A DNA stretch of 64,000 nucleotides, from NCBI GenBank assembly GCA_003347645.1, contig QDFX01000012.1, forward strand, positions 49,931 to 113,930. The letters are read 5' to 3'. Each line of letters opens with the position of its first letter. Position 1 is the stretch's first letter. The DNA comes from Rhizobiaceae bacterium CPCC 101076. Lineage in GTDB: Bacteria > Pseudomonadota > Alphaproteobacteria > Rhizobiales > Methylopilaceae. Positions 37,980-45,916 of this stretch are shown here, piece by piece. Position numbers and translations under genes: made by a program. Under the pieces are notes generated by a model. The model saw only the letters and a program-made list of their open reading frames with translations, did not search any database and was not told where the DNA came from.

Positions 37980-38083
37980 TTTCTATCCTCCCTGCTTATT
38001 CTTATTTCCATAAGCCAAGCGGAAAATAGCGCTCAAGCCAAGCCTCTAAATCGCGAAAAGATGTGATTTCTCTGCGATAAGGC

Positions 38084-38101
38084 TCGTCATGCCTTTGTCA
38101 T
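38084..38101 (+). promoter_or_regulatory. Weak Pho-box-like direct repeat upstream of phnD
   Basis: TCGTCAT and TTGTCAT are spaced by 4 bp (11-bp period), as in the alphaproteobacterial Pho box CTGTCAT-N4-CTGTCAT. They match 5 and 6 of 7 positions. The site is about 105 bp upstream of phnD but points away from it, so the call is tentative. Confidence 0.25.
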
Positions 38102-38179
38102 TGTGACGATTGGCGAGGGTGGCGGGGCAATGAAGTGGCCCGCGGGCGACCGGTGTTGCTTTGGGCTTCATGTCCCATT

Positions 38180-38204
38180 CCGCGGCCGCTCTTTCGGCGG
38201 CCGC
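38180..38204 (-). terminator. Strong stem-loop after the DUF1330 gene
   Basis: Arms CGCGGCCGC and GCGGCCGCG (perfect, 9 bp) enclose a 7-nt loop, 25 bp past the DUF1330 stop. No U-run follows, so it may act as a Rho-assisted end or an mRNA 3' stabiliser. The remaining part of the 249-bp gap (37980-38228) holds the phnD promoter region. Confidence 0.45.
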
Positions 38205-38228
38205 GCTTTCGCGATCTCCGGCTGCTCC

Positions 38229-38555
38229 TCACCCTTTACCCAGATATGGGATCGTTCCGGCCAGATCGGTATCGTCGATCAACTGGAAGCGGCTTTCACT
38301 GCCGTCCCTGCGGGCCTGGGCGTGAGGGGCATATCTGGGGTCGTTGACGAAGGCCTCGGCTGCTTCGGCCGATGGAAACTCCAGAAGCGCGATAAGGGTG
38401 GTTTCCAGAGGCGTGCCTTCCAGCGTCTTCACGTTCCCGCTTCTTGCCAGATACTTGCCGCCGTGCTCATGCACCAGATCATGAACCGCCGCGGCGTATG
38501 CCGGCACCCATGCTTCGTCAGTCACCTTGACGTCAGCGATGATGTAAACGGTCAT
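38229..38555 (-). CDS. DUF1330 domain protein
   Basis: This 108-residue protein has a ferredoxin-like dimeric alpha/beta-barrel pattern: MTVYIIADVKVTDEAWVPAYAAAVHDLVHEHGGKYLARSGNVKTLEGTPLETTLIALLEFPSAEAAEAFVNDPRYAPHAQARRDGSES. This is DUF1330 (YjbR/EthD-like fold), of unknown function, seen in many Rhizobiales. It appears to be a single-gene unit. Confidence 0.85.
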   Translation of the reverse strand: MTVYIIADVKVTDEAWVPAYAAAVHDLVHEHGGKYLARSGNVKTLEGTPLETTLIALLEFPSAEAAEAFVNDPRYAPHAQARRDGSESRFQLIDDTDLAGTIPYLGKG

Positions 38556-38668
38556 TTTGGTTTATCCGTTCCTATGTCGGACGAGGGCGGTGGCGGGCAC
38601 CTTCATTGCACCACACATCGCACGATCGATGATCGCGTTCTTCCCTAGCATCGGCAGACATCCGGCGT

Positions 38669-40858
38669 TCATCCCGAACGGCTCTCCGACTTCAGCTTCT
38701 CCGTATCGATCGGCAGCTTCCGCAGCCTCACTCCCGTCGCCGCGTAGACCGCGTTCAACACCGCGGGCGCCAAGGCCGAAGTCCCCGGCTCACCAAGCCC
38801 GCCCGGTGCCTCGCTGCTCTTGACGATCTCGACCTCGATCTTCGGGGCCTCGTCGATGCGGAGCATCTGGTAGGTGTCGAAATTGGTCTGCTCGACCCGG
38901 CCGTCCTTGAGCGTGATCTCGCCGTAGAGAGCAGCGGTGATGCCGAAGATGATGCCGCTCTGGATCTGCGCCTCGATCGTGTCCGGATTGACGGCGACGC
39001 CGCAGTCGATGGCGGCGACGACGCGGTCGACGCGGACGGTGCCGTTGTCCGCGACCGTCACCTCGGCGACCTCCGACAAATAGCTTCCGAACGCGAACTG
39101 CACGGAGATGCCGCGACCCTTCCGGGGCCCGAGCGGGGTTCCCCATCCGGCGTTCCTGGCGGCGGTCTCCATCACTTTCAGCGCGCGCGGATTGTCCGCC
39201 AGCAGCGCGCGGCGATACTCGACCGGGTCCTTCTTGGCCGCGGCGGCGAGTTCGTCGATGAAGCTTTCGACCACATAGATGTTGTGCGTCGGGCCGACGC
39301 CGCGCCAGAACGCTGTCGGGATGCCCGGAGGCTCCACCTGGACGTAGTCGACGTGCATGTTCGGGACGGCATAGGGGATCTCGGCCGCGCCCTCGACCGC
39401 GTCGGGGTCGACGCCGTTCTTCATCCACGAGGGGGAGTAGCGGGCTATGATCGACGAACCGGCAATGCGGTGGCTCCAGGCCGTCAGTCTGCCGTTCTCG
39501 TCGAGCCCGGCGCTCATCCGGTCGAAATAGTACGGCCGGTACATGTCCTGGGTGATGTCTTCCTCGCGGCTCCAGACGACCTTGATCGGGTCCTTGGACT
39601 GCTTCGCGATGAGCGCGGCCTGAGCGATGAAATCGACCTCGAGCCGGCGGCCGAAACCGCCGCCGAGGAGGTGGTTATGGATCGTTACCTGCTCGGGCTT
39701 CAGCCCGAGCGACTTCGCCACCACCGCCTGGGCGATATCCGGCACCTGCGAGCCGACCCAGACATCGCAGCTATCCGGCTTCACCTGAACGGTGCAATTG
39801 ATCGGCTCCATCGTCGCATGGGCGAGGAACGGCGCTTCGTAGATGGCCTCGACCTTGGTGGCCGCCTTGGCGAGGGCGGCTGCGACGTCGCCCTTGTCGG
39901 TGGCGACGGCCCCGGGTTTCTCGGAAGCGGTTGCCAGAGCGGCGACGACATCCGCCGTGGTGACGGATGCGTGAGGGCCGTCGTCGAAGGTGACGGCAGC
40001 GGCTTCCAGGCCCTGTTTCGCCGCCCAGTAGTGATCGGCGATGACCGCGACCGCATTGTCGAGCTTCGCGACCTGATGCACGCCCGGAACCTTCAGCGCC
40101 GCCGCTTCGTCGACCGAGGCGACCTTGCCGCCGAAGACCGGAGAAGCGGAGACCGTGGCGACCTTCATGCCGGGCAGTTTGACGTCGATGCCATAGATCG
40201 CCGTGCCATTCACCTTGCCCGCGACGTCGAGCCGTTTGACCGGCGTGCCGATCAGGCGGAACGTGGACGGATCCTTGAGCTTGACGTCGGCCGGGACGGG
40301 GAGTTTGGCGGCGGCGTCGACGAGTTCGCCATATCCGATCCGGCGTTTGCTCGCGGCGTGGACGACGAAGCCCGGCTCGGTGGTCAGGCCGGCGGCGTCA
40401 ACCTTAAGATTGGTCGCGGCAGCCGTGATCAGCATCTGCCGCGCCGTGGCACCGGCCTGGCGCAGCGGCATGTAGAACGCCCGGATGGACGTCGAACCGC
40501 CCGTCATCTGCACGCCGCCGATCAGGGCGTTGCCGTAGAGCTTCGCGTTCGCCGGAGAGTGTTCCACCACGACATTGGTCAGGTCGACATCGAGTTCCTC
40601 GGCAACCAGCATCGGCAGCGAGGTAAAGGTGCCCTGGCCCATCTCGATCATCGGGGAGATGAACGTCACCTTGCCCGTCTGGTCGATGCGGATGAACGCA
40701 TTCGGAGCGAACGGCTCGCTACCCGTCGCGGCGTCTGCCGGCAGGATTGCGGAGGGCAGGGTGAAGCCGATCATCAAGCCGCCGCCGACTGCGGCGCTCG
40801 AGCGGAGGAAGGTGCGGCGGGAAACAGTCCGGTCCATCACGTCGTCGAGAAGAGTCAT
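38669..40858 (-). CDS. iorB: Molybdopterin-binding hydroxylase large subunit (IorB-like)
   Basis: The 729-residue subunit has a twin-arginine signal (SRRTFLRSSAAVGGGLMIGF), so it is exported folded with its cofactor. Cofactor-contact motifs include IEMGQGTFTSLPMLVAEELDVD, GGGFGRRLEVDFIAQA and the catalytic-Glu loop GGLGEPGTSALAPAVLNAVYAATG near the end. It belongs to the isoquinoline-1-oxidoreductase/aldehyde oxidase branch of the xanthine oxidase family. The small subunit lies 11 bp upstream. The substrate is likely an N-heterocycle or aldehyde. Confidence 0.88.
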   Translation of the reverse strand: MTLLDDVMDRTVSRRTFLRSSAAVGGGLMIGFTLPSAILPADAATGSEPFAPNAFIRIDQTGKVTFISPMIEMGQGTFTSLPMLVAEELDVDLTNVVVEHSPANAKLYGNALIGGVQMTGGSTSIRAFYMPLRQAGATARQMLITAAATNLKVDAAGLTTEPGFVVHAASKRRIGYGELVDAAAKLPVPADVKLKDPSTFRLIGTPVKRLDVAGKVNGTAIYGIDVKLPGMKVATVSASPVFGGKVASVDEAAALKVPGVHQVAKLDNAVAVIADHYWAAKQGLEAAAVTFDDGPHASVTTADVVAALATASEKPGAVATDKGDVAAALAKAATKVEAIYEAPFLAHATMEPINCTVQVKPDSCDVWVGSQVPDIAQAVVAKSLGLKPEQVTIHNHLLGGGFGRRLEVDFIAQAALIAKQSKDPIKVVWSREEDITQDMYRPYYFDRMSAGLDENGRLTAWSHRIAGSSIIARYSPSWMKNGVDPDAVEGAAEIPYAVPNMHVDYVQVEPPGIPTAFWRGVGPTHNIYVVESFIDELAAAAKKDPVEYRRALLADNPRALKVMETAARNAGWGTPLGPRKGRGISVQFAFGSYLSEVAEVTVADNGTVRVDRVVAAIDCGVAVNPDTIEAQIQSGIIFGITAALYGEITLKDGRVEQTNFDTYQMLRIDEAPKIEVEIVKSSEAPGGLGEPGTSALAPAVLNAVYAATGVRLRKLPIDTEKLKSESRSG

Positions 40859-40869
40859 GGCTGTTGTCC

Positions 40870-41334
40870 TCACTGCGCACTGACGGAGTTGGCGGCCTGC
40901 TTGATCGCTTCGCGGATGCGCACATAGGTGCCACATCGGCAGATGTTGCCAGACATCGCCGCGTCGATGTCGGCATCTGTCGGTTTCGGATTGCCCGCGA
41001 GAAGCGCGCTCGCCGACATGATCTGCCCTGATTGGCAGTAGCCGCACTGGACGACTTCGACGCCAAGCCACGCGGTCTGGATCGCCTTGCCGGCCGGCGT
41101 TTCGCCGATCGCCTCGATCGTCGTGACCGACCGGCCCGCAGCGTCACTGACTGGTGTGATGCAGGAGCGGGTCGGCTCGCCGTCGATGTGCACGGTACAG
41201 GCTCCGCACTGGGCGATGCCGCAACCGAACTTCGTTCCCGTCATGCCGAGAATGTCCCGGATCACCCACAAAAGCGGCATGTCGTCCGGAGCATCGACCG
41301 AATGGGGTCGGCCGTTCACATTAAGATTGAGCAT
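40870..41334 (-). CDS. iorA: [2Fe-2S] small subunit of molybdenum hydroxylase (IorA-like)
   Basis: This 154-residue iron-sulfur subunit has the plant-ferredoxin-type cluster motif [14 protein letters not shown] with a later Cys in TRSC, and the second cluster in the helical domain ([13 protein letters not shown] ... [16 protein letters not shown]). It passes electrons from the molybdenum centre in IorB. The start is ATG 41334 behind a G-rich site. No cytochrome c or FAD subunit is adjacent, so the electron acceptor is unknown. Confidence 0.9.
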   Translation of the reverse strand: MLNLNVNGRPHSVDAPDDMPLLWVIRDILGMTGTKFGCGIAQCGACTVHIDGEPTRSCITPVSDAAGRSVTTIEAIGETPAGKAIQTAWLGVEVVQCGYCQSGQIMSASALLAGNPKPTDADIDAAMSGNICRCGTYVRIREAIKQAANSVSAQ

Positions 41335-41633
41335 GGAAGAAACCCCCTCGGCCTGTGCTGACAATTATGGTTTGGAAAACTGCGTGGTTCGGCGGACCGG
41401 ACGGACCCCGGGGCGAGGTCCGGACGACAATTCCGCGAAGAGCGTGGCGCTCGCCACCGATGTGGCGACAGCGAGGCTTCTCTACAAGTATCAGCAGGTA
41501 TGCCACCTCCTGACCGGCTCACGGAATCACTCAGTTTTCAGGACTCGGGACGGAACGAACGCTCGCTCGTCGAGCGTCAGTTTGGAACGAATCTACGTCC
41601 CAAAGTATGGCCGGAATGAGGAGGCGGGACCTG
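41335..41633. other. Intergenic region, no gene supported
   Basis: This gap of about 300 bp lies between iorA and the small-gene patch. Short open frames here lack a ribosome-binding site and plausible composition. The minus strand just before iorA has a CATAAT -10-like hexamer without a convincing -35. GGAAC motifs occur near 41553 and 41579 but lack a correctly spaced CGTT. Confidence 0.5.
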
Positions 41634-41891
41634 CTAGTGGGTATCGGCATCCAGCGCGCGAGCAAGGTCGGCCGCACTTACCAGATGCACTTCCTCGCGG
41701 CCTGCCGGCCCGGTGAGCGCCGGAGTGTGGAGCATGGTCGCGACGCGGTGATAGGCGATGTGGGTCAGGCCGGGGAGTTCCTCGTCGTCGGTGACGAGCC
41801 GGTAAGTGCCGGCCGGCTGCGGGCCCGTCAGGGTAGACAGCTCGAAGGGGTGCTGGAAGGTGATTGTTGTCTCGGTGGTGCGGAGTGGCAT
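41634..41891 (-). CDS. Small conserved protein of unknown function
   Basis: The 85-residue protein reads MPLRTTETTITFQHPFELSTLTG, then QPAGTYRLVTDDEELPGLTHIAYHRVATMLHTP, ending in a short helix (SAADLARALDADTH). The beta-rich core with 'PAGTYRLVTDEE' is familiar to me from short rhizobial hypothetical proteins. No signal peptide is present. The start is ATG 41891, 17 bp after the upstream gene's stop. It is the last gene of a four-gene minus-strand run. Confidence 0.65.
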   Translation of the reverse strand: MPLRTTETTITFQHPFELSTLTGPQPAGTYRLVTDDEELPGLTHIAYHRVATMLHTPALTGPAGREEVHLVSAADLARALDADTH

Positions 41892-41908
41892 GGCAAAGCC
41901 TCGCTCGT

Positions 41909-42169
41909 TTATGGCCGGCCCAGCGGCATTGCCGGCTCCGTGCCCAACAGCAGCCCGGTCATTTGCACCCATTTGACGAAGGCCTTCAGCACCTTGGCCT
42001 TATCCTGCGTCGTTCGCGCTTTCTTCAGGGCGAGGGCGATGCCGCCCAGAACCGCGCCGTTCGACGGGTTGAGATAGGCTTCCACGTCGCCGATCGTGCG
42101 CAGCCGAATTTCGGCATGGCCGTCCATCACGACGAGGATCCGGCTTAGCCGGTCGGTCAATTCAGCCAT
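41909..42169 (-). CDS. Small hypothetical protein
   Basis: The 86-residue protein begins MAELTDRLSRILVVMDGHAEIRLRTIGDVEAYLNPSNGAVLGGIALALKKARTTQDKAKVLKAFVKWVQMTGLL. The second half is a predicted amphipathic or hydrophobic helix pair. No family recognised. It overlaps the upstream gene by 8 bp (stop 42162), suggesting operon organisation. Confidence 0.55.
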   Translation of the reverse strand: MAELTDRLSRILVVMDGHAEIRLRTIGDVEAYLNPSNGAVLGGIALALKKARTTQDKAKVLKAFVKWVQMTGLLLGTEPAMPLGRP

Positions 42170-42416
42170 GCCGGGGGTCCGGCTCGCGGCCCCCTTCGTT
42201 CAGCCAGGCGTCCTCTTGCGCGGACGTGGCCGAAGACCGGTCGCGTTGGTCGTCCTCGATGTCTCTCTCCTGATTGGCAAGCGTGCCGTAGAAGCGGGAG
42301 AAGCCGAGCAGGCCGCCGACGAAGGGAGCGGTGCTTTGTCTTGCAGCCTTCAGAAATGTATCTGACTTGAGCTGCAGGCGCATCGAGTAGAACGGCGGCG
42401 CAACTGTTTCAGTCAT
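42162..42416 (-). CDS. Small hypothetical protein
   Basis: The 84-residue protein starts MTETVAPPFYSMRLQLKSDTFLKAARQSTAPFVGGLLGFSRFYGTL and ends in a highly charged, likely disordered tail. Not recognised. It overlaps its downstream neighbour by 8 bp and lies 9 bp from the upstream gene, so it is likely co-transcribed. Confidence 0.5.
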   Translation of the reverse strand: MTETVAPPFYSMRLQLKSDTFLKAARQSTAPFVGGLLGFSRFYGTLANQERDIEDDQRDRSSATSAQEDAWLNEGGREPDPRHG

Positions 42417-42425
42417 GGCTCGCTC

Positions 42426-42644
42426 CTAGACGAAAACCTGGTTGCCGGCATGGCTGTGCGAAATCTCTTTTTCCGTCACCACTCGCTCGGTGACCTCAGT
42501 CGGACTCTTCATCCGGTACTGCAGCGTGCCATCGGCACCTTCGGGAAGCTGTCGCGTGATCTCGTACGGGCCGCGTTGAACATTGAGAGGAACGCGGATC
42601 CACTCGACCTGATCGCCCAGCTGGAATTCATGATCGTGTTGCAT
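42426..42644 (-). CDS. Small conserved protein of unknown function
   Basis: The 72-residue protein reads MQHDHEFQLGDQVEWIRVPLNVQRGPYEITRQLPEGADGTLQYRMKSPTEVTERVVTEKEIS. The 'GPYEITRQLPEG...QYRMKS..E..ERVV' core matches short proteins found repeatedly in Rhizobiales, of unknown role, with an SH3-like beta pattern. It is the first gene of the minus-strand run and sits next to the AT-rich gap, which presumably holds its promoter. Confidence 0.6.
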   Translation of the reverse strand: MQHDHEFQLGDQVEWIRVPLNVQRGPYEITRQLPEGADGTLQYRMKSPTEVTERVVTEKEISHSHAGNQVFV

Positions 42645-42791
42645 AAATTGAAAGTGGTGATTGCTACGTCGAATACAAGGAGCGAGCGGCTGATGATAAA
42701 TAAAAATAACGACCTAGTAGTTGATAGAAAATAAGACTACCATCGGAGATACGAAAAATACATCGCCAATCCAAATAGATCGGAAGCGACC
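42645..42791. other. AT-rich intergenic stretch
   Basis: This is the most AT-rich segment of the window (for example GATGATAAATAAAAATAACG and GATAGAAAATAAG). It separates the minus-strand small genes from a plus-strand 47-codon gene and must contain divergent promoters. I see no perfect dyad or tRNA end that would mark an integration site. Confidence 0.5.
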
Positions 42792-42935
42792 ATGCCGGTC
42801 GAAATCTATCCATGGCATGATTGGTTCGCCTGGCGGCCAGTATTCGTCAATGGCGGCATAGCCTGGTTGAGCACCATCAGGCGCAGGCGGCGCTCAATGG
42901 ATCAATGGGAATACGCCGGGGGTCAGACTGACTGA
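42792..42935 (+). CDS. 47-residue Trp-rich protein
   Basis: ATG 42792 follows GGAAG and the frame is open for 47 codons to TGA at 42933-42935. The product begins MPVEIYPWHDWFAWRPVFVN, continues GGIAWLSTIRRRRRSMDQ and ends WEYAGGQTD. The arrangement 'HxWFAWRPV...G..WL..(I/V).RR...WEY' is one I associate with short proteins near phage or gene-transfer-agent-like loci in Alphaproteobacteria. The conserved Trp spacing argues for a real gene despite its size. Confidence 0.6.
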   Translation: MPVEIYPWHDWFAWRPVFVNGGIAWLSTIRRRRRSMDQWEYAGGQTD

Positions 42936-42967
42936 CTCCTCGCGCAAACACCCGGGAAATCCGGTGT

Positions 42968-42985
42968 CGGGCGACGCGTCGCCCG
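42968..42985. terminator. 18-bp perfect palindrome between convergent small genes
   Basis: Arms CGGGCGACG and CGTCGCCCG abut without spacer. It lies between the stops of the 47-residue (+) and 45-residue (-) genes. A second hairpin (ACACCCGG / CCGGTGT) precedes it at about 42948-42967. Together they probably form a bidirectional transcript end. Confidence 0.5.
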
Positions 42986-42991
42986 AGTGGC

Positions 42992-43129
42992 CTATTTCTT
43001 TTTTTCCGTCGACCGTGCCACCGTATCTCCGACGATCGAATTCTTGGTCGACGGGGCGGCGGCGATCACCTTAGGGGTGACCTTCTTCGGTTTCTTGGCT
43101 TCGCGGTTGCCGCGTTGTTCCTTGGACAT
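42992..43129 (-). CDS. 45-residue Lys-rich conserved protein
   Basis: ATG 43129 is preceded by GGAGGAAA. The product starts MSKEQRGNREAKKPKKVTPK, continues VIAAAPSTKNSIVGDTVARS and ends TEKKK. The N-terminal 'MSKEQRGNREAKKPKK' block and the 'AAAPS' hinge recur in tiny basic proteins of Rhizobiales; the function is unknown, and nucleic-acid binding is a guess from charge alone. It is not part of the overlapping plus-strand frame, which has no ribosome-binding site. Confidence 0.75.
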   Translation of the reverse strand: MSKEQRGNREAKKPKKVTPKVIAAAPSTKNSIVGDTVARSTEKKK

Positions 43130-43183
43130 GTCGTTTCCTCCGAGGGTGTCAGCAGACGCCCGTTTTATGGCTGGAACAAGGGG

Positions 43184-44017
43184 TCAGTGGATTGGGTGAG
43201 CGAAGGGCAGGTCGGGCGCTTCCTCGGTCACGACCTTGAACTCGATCAACTGGTTTGGGCCGAAGGTCAGGGTCAGCGGCACATCGGCGGCGTCGCGGCC
43301 ATAGGCGATCAGGATGCGGCCGATGCGGGGATCGTTGTTTCTCGGGTCGAACATGTGCCAGCGGCCGCCGAGAAAGACCTCGATCCAGGCGGCGAAGTCC
43401 CCGGGTGCATGCGGCAGGGGCAGGCCGATATCGCTGACATAGCCGGTGCAGTAGCGGGCTGGGATGTTGAGGCAGCGGCAGAAGGTCAGCGCCAGATGAG
43501 CGAAGTCGCGGCAGACGCCAATCTTCTCCTCATACGCGTCCATCGCCGAACGGGTCGGCCGAGAATGCGCGTAGCCGAAAGTGATGTGGTTGTGCACGAA
43601 CTCGCAGATCGCCTGAACGCGCGACAGGCCGGGCGGCAGCGCACCGAACAGGTCCCAGGCAATGTCAGACAGCCGGTCGGTCTCGCAATAGCGGCTGCCG
43701 AGCAGGAAGAGCAGCGTCTCGGCCGGGAGGAGAGCGGGTGAAACCTCGTCGGCGGCCTTGGCCACCGCATCCCACTGGCCATCGTCGCGGACGACCGTGT
43801 CTGTCTTCAGCGTGAAACGTCCGACGGGCGCGGTGAAGCGGCTGCACCAATTGCCGAAGCTGTCGCGATATCCCTGGATCGGCACGGCGGGCGAGGTGGT
43901 GAGGTAATCGGGCCGTTCAAGATCGGAGACGCGCGAGGAATGCACGTTGAGCATCGCGATCATCGGCGTGATCTGCTCGAATTCGTAGGTCATCTCGCAG
44001 CCAACCAGAATCCGCAT
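43184..44017 (-). CDS. Transglutaminase-like (papain-fold) protein
   Basis: The 277-residue cytosolic protein has the N-terminal beta domain and a transglutaminase-like core with the Cys169 nucleophile (EEKIGVCRDFAHLALTFCR) and the Asp in WHMFDPRNN (D224). The usual catalytic His of 'HAWxEV' is replaced: the sequence is DFAAWIEVFLGG, with Ala210 there. The C-terminal GRILIAYGRDAADVPLTLTFG is typical of a rhizobial/actinobacterial subgroup. It may be a peptidase, amidase or inactive relative. Confidence 0.85.
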   Translation of the reverse strand: MRILVGCEMTYEFEQITPMIAMLNVHSSRVSDLERPDYLTTSPAVPIQGYRDSFGNWCSRFTAPVGRFTLKTDTVVRDDGQWDAVAKAADEVSPALLPAETLLFLLGSRYCETDRLSDIAWDLFGALPPGLSRVQAICEFVHNHITFGYAHSRPTRSAMDAYEEKIGVCRDFAHLALTFCRCLNIPARYCTGYVSDIGLPLPHAPGDFAAWIEVFLGGRWHMFDPRNNDPRIGRILIAYGRDAADVPLTLTFGPNQLIEFKVVTEEAPDLPFAHPIH

Positions 44018-44244
44018 GCTCTCTCCTCAGTCGATGGAATCTTCCGAGGGACCGCGAAGGTCGGCCCGCGTGGTCCGCGGCGGCAAATATCGATGACAGA
44101 CAACTTGGAGCACATCGGCGGCGGAGAAGATACAGGCGCGCCTAAACCAATCGACACATCATCTTTTCCCGAAACGATGTGCGAACGTCGTCGAACGGCA
44201 TTATCGTCCGCCGCATCTTTGGTTTCGGCAGGAGCTTCGAACGC

Positions 44245-45903
44245 ATGAACGCATCAGTGAACCCCAATGCCGGGCGCCTGACCGACCTTCGCGATCTCGC
44301 CGACATTCCGAGCCTCGTCGTCGCCTATTACGCGGAGCGGCCCGATCCCGGTGTCGTCGAGCAGCGCGTGTCGTTCGGCACGTCGGGGCACAGGGGCTCG
44401 TCGCTGACGCGGAGCTTCAACGAACGCCACATCCTCGCCGTCACGCAGGCGATTTGCGAATACAGGAAGAAGGAGGGCATCGACGGGCCGCTGTTCATCG
44501 GCCTCGACACCCACGCATTGTCGCGCCCGGCATTCGTGACGGCGCTCGAAGTGCTGGCGGCGCATGACGTCACCGTGATGGTTGCGGCCAACAACGATTT
44601 CACCCCGACGCCGGTGATCTCGCGGGCGATTCTTGCCTACAATCGCAGGCGCCAGAGCGGGCTCTCCGACGGCATTGTCATCACGCCCTCGCACAATCCT
44701 CCCGGCGACGGCGGCTTCAAATACAATCCGCCGCATGGCGGGCCGGCGGGCTCGGCGGTGACTGGCTGGATCGAGGGCAGGGCGAACGAGCTTCTCGGCG
44801 GCGCGGAGATCGCCCGCGTCAGCTACGAGCAGGCCCTGCGCGCGCCGACCACGGTTCAGCACGATTACGTCACCGCCTATGTCGACGATCTCGCCTCCGT
44901 CATCGACCTGGAGGCTATTCGCGCGTCCGGTCTGCATCTCGCGGTGGATGCGCTGGGCGGCGCCGGCATCCATTATTGGCATCGCATCGCCGAACGCTAC
45001 GGGCTCGACCTCACCGTTCTGAACGACGTCTACGACCCGACCTTCCGCTTCATCACGCGCGACTGGGACGGCAAGATCCGCATGGACCCGTCCTCACCGG
45101 ATGCGATGCGGAGCCTGATCGGGCTGAAGGACGATTTCGACCTCGCCTTCGCCTGCGACACCGACCACGACCGCCACGGCATCGTGACGAAGAGCGCGGG
45201 CCTGATGCAGCCGAACCATTATCTTGCGGCGGCGATCGACTACCTCATCACGCACCGCCCGGACTGGAAGCCGGATATCGCGATCGGGAAGACGGTCGTC
45301 AGCAGCAGCATCATCGACCGCGTGGTGACGCGGAGGAACCACCGGGTCCACGAGACGCCGGTTGGCTTCAAATGGTTCGTCGACGGCCTGACTGACGGCT
45401 GGATCGGCTTCTGCGGCGAGGAGAGCGCCGGCGCGACCTTCGTCGAGACGAGCGGCCAGGTTTGGACGACCGACAAGGACGGCATCACCGCGGGCCTGCT
45501 GTCGGCCGAGATGACCGCCCGCACCGGTCGCGACCCGGCGGAACTGTACAAGGGCCTAACCGAGGAGGTCGGGACCTCGTATTATCGCCGCAGCGACGCG
45601 CCGGCCAACAAGGAGCAGCGGACGGCCCTCGGCCGCCTGACCCCCGACACGTTCAAAGTGACGGAACTCGCGGGCGAGGCGGTGCAGCACGTGCTGACCC
45701 ACGCGCCCGGCGATGGCAGCGCGATCGGCGGAATCAAGGTCGTGGCCGCGAACGGCTGGTTCGCCGTGCGTCCGTCCGGCACCGAGGATGTCTACAAGAT
45801 CTATGCCGAGAGCTTCATCGGCGACGACCATCTGCGCCGGATCGAGGATCAGTCGCGCCAGCTGGTCGGCGAAGCGCTGTCGGTCGCGTCCGCAGCCGCC
45901 TAG
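44245..45903 (+). CDS. pgm: Phosphoglucomutase (alpha-D-glucose specific)
   Basis: Pgm interconverts glucose-1-phosphate and glucose-6-phosphate. The 552-residue protein has FGTSGHRG, the phosphoserine loop TPSHNPPGDGG (Ser149), the Mg-binding CDTDHDRHG, the sugar-binding GEESAG and the phosphate-binding RPSGTEDVYKIYAES. This is the E. coli Pgm type. ATG 44245 is preferred to the in-frame ATG at 44179 because homology begins at NPNAGRL. The 227 bp upstream show no clear regulatory motif. Confidence 0.95.
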   Translation: MNASVNPNAGRLTDLRDLADIPSLVVAYYAERPDPGVVEQRVSFGTSGHRGSSLTRSFNERHILAVTQAICEYRKKEGIDGPLFIGLDTHALSRPAFVTALEVLAAHDVTVMVAANNDFTPTPVISRAILAYNRRRQSGLSDGIVITPSHNPPGDGGFKYNPPHGGPAGSAVTGWIEGRANELLGGAEIARVSYEQALRAPTTVQHDYVTAYVDDLASVIDLEAIRASGLHLAVDALGGAGIHYWHRIAERYGLDLTVLNDVYDPTFRFITRDWDGKIRMDPSSPDAMRSLIGLKDDFDLAFACDTDHDRHGIVTKSAGLMQPNHYLAAAIDYLITHRPDWKPDIAIGKTVVSSSIIDRVVTRRNHRVHETPVGFKWFVDGLTDGWIGFCGEESAGATFVETSGQVWTTDKDGITAGLLSAEMTARTGRDPAELYKGLTEEVGTSYYRRSDAPANKEQRTALGRLTPDTFKVTELAGEAVQHVLTHAPGDGSAIGGIKVVAANGWFAVRPSGTEDVYKIYAESFIGDDHLRRIEDQSRQLVGEALSVASAAA

Positions 45904-45916
45904 AACGTCGTTCTGG

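Noticed and set aside
41545..41610. GGAAC motifs that could be EcfG (general stress) promoters
   Set aside because: No CGTT lies 16-17 bp downstream of either, and no plus-strand gene follows.
42987..43199. Plus-strand frame of 70 codons starting MAYFFFSVD
   Set aside because: It has no ribosome-binding site and is antisense to the 45-residue Lys-rich gene, which has GGAGG and a recognisable conserved N terminus.
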